Of a stretch of DNA of 64,000 bases, positions 58,630 to 64,000 are shown in pieces; within the stretch, counting starts at the first letter, position 1, and every line of letters starts with the position of its first letter. This DNA is from Planococcus sp. CP5-4_YE. Its GTDB lineage: Bacteria > Bacillota > Bacilli > Bacillales_A > Planococcaceae. Location: positions 248,001 to 312,000 of the forward strand of contig NZ_JAHPZO010000002.1 of NCBI RefSeq assembly GCF_019042655.1, written 5' to 3'. The translations under genes and the position numbers were made by a program. The notes under the pieces are model-generated. The model saw nothing but the letters and a program-made list of their open reading frames with translations. It was not told the DNA's origin and did not search any database.

Positions 58630-58670
58630 AAAAAGTGCTTGTATGGAAATATTCCATACAAGCACTTTTT
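58630..58670 (+). terminator. Terminator of the 5-oxoprolinase operon
   Basis: A 19-bp perfect stem (AAAAAGTGCTTGTATGGAA with its complement) and a 3-base loop. It probably acts bidirectionally. Confidence 0.95.
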
Positions 58671-58680
58671 ATTTTTCTGC

Positions 58681-59310
58681 TTAACTATCCATCAACTGAC
58701 GGCGGATGCGGATCGCCACTTGCTTCCAATACGATGGTTGATGCGGCACGAAATCGGACAAACCGAGCTTTTGCTTCAATAGATGCCTGCCTTCTTGTGT
58801 TTCAATAAATCCACGCGCTTCAATGGTCTCCGTTTGCTTCATGCACAATTCGAAAAATGCCTGGAAATCAACGGTGGCCATCCCCGCGACTTCCTCTGGC
58901 TGCAAACGGTAATTCGCCAAGTCGATTTGTGTTCCTTCGTATAGATGAATATAAGCCCGCTCGCGATCGGTAAATCCGGGCAGCAAAATCTCATCATGTA
59001 CTACTCCAAGCGGCGTCAATTGCTCAAACGCAAGCGCTAAGCCGAGCTCTTCTTCGATTTCCCGCACGCCGTCTTTCATCGTTTCATGCGCTGCGATATG
59101 GCCCGCTGCCGTAATGTCAAAAAGCCCTGGAAAATCCGCTTTGTCCTGGCTCCTTAGCTGCAGGTGGATCAGGGTGCGGCCCAATTCACGCGACACGATC
59201 CAACAATGAAAGGTCTCATGCCATAAGCCTTGCCGATGGGCTTCATCGCGCGTAGCAACACCTATCAGCGCGCCATCCTCTGTTACGCAAGCAATTTTTT
59301 CAATAGCCAT
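58681..59310 (-). CDS. Nudix hydrolase
   Basis: A 209-residue protein with the Nudix motif GHIAAHETMKDGVREIEEEL, a variant with six residues between Glu and Arg-Glu that is known in YfcD-like members. Flanking HETFHCWIVSR and LGVVHDEI fit that group. It hydrolyses a nucleoside diphosphate derivative, with substrate unknown. It starts inside the end of the GNAT gene (11-base overlap) with GGAGG upstream. Confidence 0.9.
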   Translation of the reverse strand: MAIEKIACVTEDGALIGVATRDEAHRQGLWHETFHCWIVSRELGRTLIHLQLRSQDKADFPGLFDITAAGHIAAHETMKDGVREIEEELGLALAFEQLTPLGVVHDEILLPGFTDRERAYIHLYEGTQIDLANYRLQPEEVAGMATVDFQAFFELCMKQTETIEARGFIETQEGRHLLKQKLGLSDFVPHQPSYWKQVAIRIRRQLMDS

Positions 59311-59770
59311 CGCGCAACCTCCAAAACACTAATTCTTTCGACTGTGCGGTGCGTTCAAACCCCAGTTTTTCGAGCACGCGAATCGAAGCCGCATTGTCTT
59401 CGTAGCATTCCGCCGTCACTTCCCGCACTTCCGGAAATGAAAAGGCCCGATCGATCAAGCCTTGCACGCCTTCTGTAGCGTAGCCGTTTCCTTGGTAAAA
59501 TTCTTTCACGCCATAGCCGATTTCCACTTTCCCCGCTTTGTCCGGACGCCCTTTAAATCCCATGTCGCCAACCGGCGCGCCAGATTTATCGAAAGCGACC
59601 CATGCGCCCCAGCCGTAAAGCCGCTGGTCTTGTTTTAAATCATCCAAATGCAGGCTGATATGCGCACCCATTTCGTAGCTGCCGTATAAATTACGGTATA
59701 GTTCTTCCGTAATCGGCACCAGTTTCAACCGCTCCGTCTGAATTTCTTTCGGTAATGAATTGATGTTCAT
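59300..59770 (-). CDS. GNAT acetyltransferase (RimJ/RimL type)
   Basis: A 156-residue GNAT protein with TERLKLVPI at the start, the acetyl-CoA loop EFYQGNGYATEGVQGLID and the NAASIRVLEKLGFE motif near the end. It acetylates an amino group on an unknown protein or metabolite. GGAGG lies before ATG 59770. It overlaps the Nudix gene by 11 bases, so both are made together. Confidence 0.9.
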   Translation of the reverse strand: MNINSLPKEIQTERLKLVPITEELYRNLYGSYEMGAHISLHLDDLKQDQRLYGWGAWVAFDKSGAPVGDMGFKGRPDKAGKVEIGYGVKEFYQGNGYATEGVQGLIDRAFSFPEVREVTAECYEDNAASIRVLEKLGFERTAQSKELVFWRLRDGY

Positions 59771-59797
59771 GCGCTTTGCCTCCTTGCCTTGCTTTGT

Positions 59798-60556
59798 TCA
59801 GTCCATGCTTTTGTAAAATGCGAGTGCTTCTTCTATTATATCGCGGTCATACCCTGACCGCTCATGAATGCGCTCCACCCATGCGTCAAAGGAAGGGGCA
59901 GGCTCTTCTTCGAATAAGCCTTTACTCGTGCTGAGCTCGCTTCGCCAATTGCCAAATTCCCAATGCGCCACTTCGCCTTCGAACGGGACACGGACTTCGA
60001 TAAGCGGTATTTTGCCAAGTTGATGCTGCGAATATTCCGCTGCCTGCCAAAATGCTTCTTCGCCGACTGGACTCAGTGAATACTTCTGTACAGACAATTT
60101 GCCTCCTGGCCGTTGGTAGATAATCGTCATGCCATCAGACTCAGCTGACAACTGCACGTCCGCTCCCGGAAAAAATCCTGCTTGCGGAGCATCCGAGAAA
60201 AACGGGTCTTGCGAGTCCACTAAAATCGGCTCTATCCACTGGTCTCCTAAATCACACAAAAAACGCCTGCCCTTTTCATCGAACGCCAATACCGCTGCAT
60301 GCGCGCCTTCCGTGCTGAGTTCCGAACCGACCGCATATGCCTCGATTCCCGCCTCGCGGAATTCCGCCATCAGCCAAAGTGCCAAGTCGAAACAATTTCC
60401 GCCAAGCCCGTAAGCTTCACGATGCTCCCGCATTTGCTCGACACTGCGCTGTTTTTTCAAGCCAGCCCGTTCATAATTCCAAGCTTTCACTAAATTATCC
60501 ATCGGCAACCCGTCAAAGTGCCGCCATACATTCAGAAGATGTTCACCTGCCCGCAT
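59798..60556 (-). CDS. Arylamine N-acetyltransferase-like / cysteine-triad protein
   Basis: A 252-residue protein with a possible Cys-His-Asp triad: Cys55 in LGGNCFDLALWL, His86 in EGAHAAVLAF and Asp102 in LCDLGDQW. This order fits the NAT/transglutaminase-like fold, with GGNCF resembling the RGGYCFE motif of arylamine N-acetyltransferases. It is shorter than most NATs (~270 aa), and the first residues differ. GGGG lies near ATG 60556. It forms a three-gene cluster with the GNAT and Nudix genes. Confidence 0.75.
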   Translation of the reverse strand: MRAGEHLLNVWRHFDGLPMDNLVKAWNYERAGLKKQRSVEQMREHREAYGLGGNCFDLALWLMAEFREAGIEAYAVGSELSTEGAHAAVLAFDEKGRRFLCDLGDQWIEPILVDSQDPFFSDAPQAGFFPGADVQLSAESDGMTIIYQRPGGKLSVQKYSLSPVGEEAFWQAAEYSQHQLGKIPLIEVRVPFEGEVAHWEFGNWRSELSTSKGLFEEEPAPSFDAWVERIHERSGYDRDIIEEALAFYKSMD

Positions 60557-60629
60557 TTCCCAATCCCCTCTCCTCGTCCATCTCCCCTTACTTTCGATTC
60601 GAGATATCTATATTCCTGCATAAAAAAAA

Positions 60630-60645
60630 GAAGGCCGGAGCCTTC
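60630..60645 (-). terminator. Terminator of the motility-operon end
   Basis: A GAAGGC/GCCTTC stem, CGGA loop and TTTTTTTT on the minus strand, after the PilZ stop. Confidence 0.92.
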
Positions 60646-60647
60646 CG

Positions 60648-60998
60648 TTAATCATTCAATACGCTTTTTCTTTTGCGGATTTGATATGTATTCAATTGCT
60701 GAAATAACTTTGATACAGAACGCTGGCCAGCATTGAATTGCACAGCATATTCAAAATTATGCTCTTTCGCTAGCTTCCGGATAATCTTCCCTTCGAGTTC
60801 AAAAGGTTCGTCCAGCAATTCAAAGCTGCAAATGACCTGCTCGTGCAGTGCGAAGTCGAGATAGGCAGTAAAAACCAATCCCCCCGCACTAAGACTGGAA
60901 ATGTCTACGAGTACTTCTTCTCTTTCTGGAACCACCACTTTTCCATCGATGGCCCGGATAAACGATACACGAAAAAATTCCCTGCGATTGTCCCCCAT
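60648..60998 (-). CDS. PilZ-domain protein
   Basis: A 116-residue PilZ protein with the c-di-GMP signature RREFFR (residues 5-10) and DISSLSAGG (about 33-41), the typical R-x3-R ... D/N-x-S-x2-G arrangement. It probably binds c-di-GMP in the cytosol and tunes motility, given its place at the end of the flagellar operon. The start ATG 60998 has AGGGAG about 11 bases upstream; ATG 61022 is possible. Confidence 0.88.
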   Translation of the reverse strand: MGDNRREFFRVSFIRAIDGKVVVPEREEVLVDISSLSAGGLVFTAYLDFALHEQVICSFELLDEPFELEGKIIRKLAKEHNFEYAVQFNAGQRSVSKLFQQLNTYQIRKRKSVLND

Positions 60999-61027
60999 TG
61001 CCGCACTTCTCCCTTTTCTCATGTTGC

Positions 61028-61468
61028 TTACATATAAAGATTCAGCAACAAGCCTTTTATTTCCCCTACTGTTTCCAGTATCCCAATATATCCCACTTCA
61101 TTATCCAATAATTGATCCTGGAGCGCAATCACTTTTTCATCAATGACCTTCACGAGTTGATGAGGCGGTGCCCCTTCCCCGAAATTACCTGCTGCTTGGT
61201 CGGTCAGCTGGATCCCATGGCGAAGCGATTCTTTGAGGAATTGTTTGATGGATTGTTTATAGGCAACCAAATTTTCCAAGGTCCGATGTTCCGCAAGACG
61301 TTTGCCACTCTGTTCGACATGCGAGAATAGCGGCGTGAGGGCATCTCGGCGAAGCTCTGTCCGGGATTGCTTCATCACCTCGGTAAACGAGCCGCTTGCC
61401 GGTTTTGCGACGTTTGTATTAGGTTGTTCTGATGGCCTGGGCCTCGCTGCATCAATACGCATTTCCAT
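61028..61468 (-). CDS. YaaR-family (DUF327) protein
   Basis: A 146-residue DUF327 protein: disordered N-terminal part, then a long helical domain. The family stretch NLVAYKQSIKQFLKESL leads into VDEKVIALQDQLLDNEVG in related form. Homologues (YaaR) sit near motility or replication genes in Bacillus. It lies between swrB and the PilZ gene, with small gaps on both sides. AGGTGGG precedes ATG 61468. Confidence 0.87.
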   Translation of the reverse strand: MEMRIDAARPRPSEQPNTNVAKPASGSFTEVMKQSRTELRRDALTPLFSHVEQSGKRLAEHRTLENLVAYKQSIKQFLKESLRHGIQLTDQAAGNFGEGAPPHQLVKVIDEKVIALQDQLLDNEVGYIGILETVGEIKGLLLNLYM

Positions 61469-61475
61469 TTCCCAC

Positions 61476-61889
61476 CTATCGAATCTGTCTTTTCTTCTCT
61501 AATTGGACAGCGACTTCCGCTTCGCCGATCGGCAGCTCCAAAAGCTTAGCGATATGGGCAGCCGAGAAACCTTGTTTCGTGAGCTGACGGACTTTATCGC
61601 GCCGGCTTGTTTCCACGGAAGGCGGATCGGCAGAAAGAGCTGGGCCTGCCGGTTCTGCCACTGGATGATCCGTTTTTTCCCATTGCATCATTTTCGCTTC
61701 CGTCTGCTCTAGCCGGTCCATCAATTTATCGTATAAGACATCATTTTCTTGTTCGACGGCTGCAATGAATTCCGCCATGGCCGTTTCAAGCCGTTCGGAT
61801 TCCTGCTCGACCATCAGCTTTCTCGACATCATCAGTTTGACGTTCAGCAACAACAATAAAGTGCTGACCACTATCAACAGTCCTACCAT
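61476..61889 (-). CDS. swrB: SwrB-like swarming/flagellar assembly protein (DUF6115)
   Basis: A 137-residue protein with an N-terminal membrane anchor (MVGLLIVVSTLLLLLNVKLM), then a long charged coiled coil, a Pro-rich linker and a C-terminal small helix-turn-helix-like part (VRQLTKQGFSAAHIAKLLEL). The position directly after sigD matches B. subtilis SwrB, which promotes flagellar type III secretion. Sequence identity to SwrB is low, as usual for the family. Confidence 0.82.
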   Translation of the reverse strand: MVGLLIVVSTLLLLLNVKLMMSRKLMVEQESERLETAMAEFIAAVEQENDVLYDKLMDRLEQTEAKMMQWEKTDHPVAEPAGPALSADPPSVETSRRDKVRQLTKQGFSAAHIAKLLELPIGEAEVAVQLEKKRQIR

Positions 61890-61910
61890 CTGCTCCCTGC
61901 TTTCCTTCGA

Positions 61911-62678
61911 TTAATAATGTTCGTGGACTGATAGCATCGCCGCGTGCAACCGGAGCATCGCTTTCGAATGCAATTGCGACACCCTCGAAACGCTGAGCCC
62001 GAGAATCTCCGCGATTTCGGTCAGCTTCATTTCTTCAAAATAACATAACGAAACCGTCAATTTCTCTTTTTCCGGCAATGTGGCAATGGCTTTCGCTAAG
62101 GCCTCTTTGGTCATCTGCCCAGACAGCTCGCGTTCCGGCGAACCGATACTCGCACGCGGCATGCGCTCTTCCAAATTCGACTGGTCGTCATCCATCGACA
62201 GCATTGCCGATAAGGCAGCTTCCGAGACGGCGCGGTTCAATTCCGCCGGAGTCATCCCCAAGTATTCGCTCACTTCCTGGTCACTGGCACTTTCGCCTTT
62301 TTGCTGTTCCAGTTCAGCGTACGCTTTTTCGATTTTCTTCACTTTGTCCCGCAACGAACGCGGCAGCCAGTCGCTTTTCCGGAGGCCGTCGATGATTGCC
62401 CCCTTGATTCGCCAGGCGGCGTAGGTTTCGAATTTCCAGTCTTTCTCCGGCTTGAATTTATCGAGTGCGTCCAGCAAGCCTTCGTAGGCGTAGCTTCGGA
62501 CTTCATCTTTATCGACGGTTTTCGGCAGGCTGATAAGAAAGCGTTGAATCACATAATCCACCAAAGGCAAATACTTCGCGACTAAATAATCGCCGGCATC
62601 CTGGTCCCTATGCTGCTGCCAGTTGCCCCATTGCGCTAATTCTGCATTCGACAATTTCTGATTTACCAAGCTGTCCAC
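61911..62678 (-). CDS. sigD: RNA polymerase sigma factor for motility (FliA/SigD)
   Basis: A 255-residue sigma-28 protein. Region 2 (DYVIQRFLISLPKTVDKDE...SYAYEGLLDALDKF, WKFETYAAWRIKGAIIDGLR) and the region 4 helix-turn-helix (LTEIAEILGLSVSRVSQLH) are complete. It directs transcription of flagellar, chemotaxis and autolysin genes. The start is GTG 62678, as GGAAG precedes it. Its neighbours flhG upstream and swrB downstream confirm the assignment; the chemotaxis genes usual before sigD are absent here. Confidence 0.95.
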   Translation of the reverse strand: MDSLVNQKLSNAELAQWGNWQQHRDQDAGDYLVAKYLPLVDYVIQRFLISLPKTVDKDEVRSYAYEGLLDALDKFKPEKDWKFETYAAWRIKGAIIDGLRKSDWLPRSLRDKVKKIEKAYAELEQQKGESASDQEVSEYLGMTPAELNRAVSEAALSAMLSMDDDQSNLEERMPRASIGSPERELSGQMTKEALAKAIATLPEKEKLTVSLCYFEEMKLTEIAEILGLSVSRVSQLHSKAMLRLHAAMLSVHEHY

Positions 62679-62696
62679 CCCACTTCCGCTATGCCT

Positions 62697-63554
62697 TTAT
62701 TTGAAGAATAATTTCATGACGAATCCACGAAGCCCGATCTTGAACGGCGACGGCAACTCCAGATACTGTGCTGCGAGCGTGCGCATCGCTTTGCTCGCCG
62801 AACTGCTCGGATGAGCCAACAAGAACGGCTCCTGCTTTTTCACCGATTGCGGCACATGGAGATCCGACGGCAAAATGCCGAGCGTCCGGATGTCTTTATC
62901 CAGGAAGCGCTGTGCGACTTCCGCAAAGTTTTCGGCTGTCTGATGGCCTTCTTTGCCGTCGGTGCATTGATTGACGACGAGTCGGATGGCCAGGTCCGAG
63001 TCTTTGGCGTGCATCATCTTGACGACTGAATAGGCATCGGTGACCGACGTCGGTTCAGGCGTCGTGACCAACAGCACTTCATCGGCCGCGAGCAGAAAAC
63101 GCATATTGTTCTCGGACAACCCTGCTCCCGTATCAAGCAGCACAAAATCCACTTTTCCTTGCAGGCTGCCAAGCTCTTCCATAAAACGTTTCATTTTTTC
63201 AGCATCGAGTTCAAACAATCCTGAAAACCCTTGCCCTCCGGCAATCAATTGCAAATCGAGCGGGCCGCGCTCAATCACGTCTTCGATCGCCAATTGCTTG
63301 TCGAGCATGCCAATGATCGTTTCGCGCGGCGCATGGCCGAACAAGATATCGATATTGGCAAATCCCAAATCGACGTCGATAATCAGCACAGACTTCCCTT
63401 GTTCGATCAACGCGAGCGCAAAATTCAAAGTGAAATTCGATTTGCCGACGCCGCCTTTTCCGCTTGTCACGGCCAGGACACGCGTATTGCGTAGGCTGGG
63501 CTTGGTTTTTTTGCGGGACATCTTTTCCCTTAACTGAACGGCCTGGTCACGCAT
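62697..63554 (-). CDS. flhG: Flagellar number regulator (MinD-like ATPase)
   Basis: A 285-residue MinD/ParA-type ATPase with the deviant Walker A SGKGGVGKS (31-39), the switch region DVDLGFANIDILFG and a C-terminal amphipathic region. It binds FlhF and controls the number and placement of flagella. It overlaps flhF by 8 bases; ATG 63554 is internal to the flhF end. It is cotranscribed with sigD, which starts 18 bp later. Confidence 0.93.
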   Translation of the reverse strand: MRDQAVQLREKMSRKKTKPSLRNTRVLAVTSGKGGVGKSNFTLNFALALIEQGKSVLIIDVDLGFANIDILFGHAPRETIIGMLDKQLAIEDVIERGPLDLQLIAGGQGFSGLFELDAEKMKRFMEELGSLQGKVDFVLLDTGAGLSENNMRFLLAADEVLLVTTPEPTSVTDAYSVVKMMHAKDSDLAIRLVVNQCTDGKEGHQTAENFAEVAQRFLDKDIRTLGILPSDLHVPQSVKKQEPFLLAHPSSSASKAMRTLAAQYLELPSPFKIGLRGFVMKLFFK

Positions 63555-64000
63555 GGCGCTCTTCCCCTGCAATGTAATCGGCAATACGCCTAGGTGTTGC
63601 CGCAACCAAATCATCCGGCACGTTTTGGCCGGTCGCGATGCGGCGAAGCGGGATCCGGTAGCGATGCAATAAATTAAGGATGACCCCGGCAGAAGCCGTT
63701 TCATCTTTTTTCGTCAGCAGCAACTCATCGATCGACAGCGCCTCGAAGTTGCCGATGATCTGGATCATGTCTTCATATTTTGCCGTTAAGCTCAGTACCA
63801 AAGTTGTATGGATATGCTGTGTTTCCGGCAGCAGCTTCTGTAAATCTTGAATGTATTCGGCCTGCTGGTAATTGCGCCCCGCCGTATCGATCAAAATGAC
63901 GTCGCAGGCTTTCAAGGCATCCAGTGCCCCGGCCAGTTGTTCGCGCGATTCCACCACTTCGACCGGCACATCCAGGATTTCGCCGTAAGTCTTCAATTGC
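63547..64000 (-). CDS. flhF: Flagellar biosynthesis GTPase FlhF, C-terminal part
   Basis: The C-terminal 150 residues of an SRP-type GTPase, cut off by the window edge. Visible parts are DVILIDTAGRNYQQ (G3) and LLLTKKDETASAGVILNLL with TKxD-type G4 and the following family sequence. FlhF localises flagellar basal-body assembly at the pole or cell body. The reading frame continues past 64000. Its overlap with flhG marks a coupled pair. Confidence 0.94.
   Translation of the reverse strand, partial: QLKTYGEILDVPVEVVESREQLAGALDALKACDVILIDTAGRNYQQAEYIQDLQKLLPETQHIHTTLVLSLTAKYEDMIQIIGNFEALSIDELLLTKKDETASAGVILNLLHRYRIPLRRIATGQNVPDDLVAATPRRIADYIAGEERHA

Overview
The window reads as a chromosomal segment of a low-to-mid GC Gram-positive bacterium. 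Strong GGAGG ribosome binding sites, a tRNA-Trp T-box leader, a class I preQ1 riboswitch, sigma-B-type promoters, PerR/Fur-type boxes, lipoprotein signal peptides and a flhF-flhG-sigD-swrB block all fit the Bacillales. Base composition and gene content make Planococcaceae (Planococcus/Planomicrobium type) my best guess. That is inference: no rRNA gene is present to settle it. I see no prophage, transposase gene, tRNA, rRNA or CRISPR array.

Layout, left part. 1-2.2 kb: start of fhs (leaving the window), a repeat protein and an alkyltransferase-like gene with an altered active site. 2.2-4.9 kb: acyl-CoA synthetase, thioesterase and TetR regulator. 5.2-6.2 kb: LysM/NlpC-P60 wall hydrolase. 6.3-17.2 kb: housekeeping genes, including cgoX/hemY, nitroreductase, pantothenate kinase, intracellular subtilisin, fetAB exporter and hisC. 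17.4-21 kb: a PrsA-like lipoprotein, small stress and repair genes and a DDAH-type hydrolase. 21-23.3 kb: trpE-trpG behind a Trp T-box. 23.5-26.5 kb: a sugar ABC transporter without its own ATPase.

Middle part. 26.8-34 kb: SleB-type hydrolase, a stressosome-type RsbR paralogue, DksA-like and kinase-like genes. 34-35.5 kb: a CYP152 fatty-acid P450. 35.5-36.6 kb and 45.4-46.1 kb: two copies of an unusual composite non-coding repeat, made of tandem units of about 245 bp followed by a structured cap. 36.7-38 kb: preQ1 riboswitch with queF and a queuosine-precursor transporter. 38-43.7 kb: paired EEP phosphatases, a MerR regulator and two drug-efflux genes.

Right part. 43.8-47 kb: rRNA methyltransferase and tandem SpoIIAA-like proteins. 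47-50.6 kb: a GntR regulator with brnQ, then lrgAB/cidAB-type genes. 50.7-53.9 kb: a TetR-controlled ABC exporter with a clear twin operator. 54-58.6 kb: an amino-acid binding lipoprotein and the 5-oxoprolinase operon pxpB-pxpC-pxpA with a broken NRAMP gene and a DUF1445 hydro-lyase. 58.7-60.6 kb: Nudix, GNAT and NAT-like genes. 60.6-64 kb: the tail of a motility operon (flhF', flhG, sigD, swrB, yaaR-like, PilZ).

The most interesting signals are the composite repeat elements (including a hairpin with apparent covariation between the two copies), a P450 with the decarboxylase-type histidine, an MGMT homologue whose active-site Cys is Tyr, a perfect PerR box and a Fur-like box in front of fetAB, and a shared palindrome linking gntR to brnQ. 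All assignments come from reading the sequence; no database search was possible.
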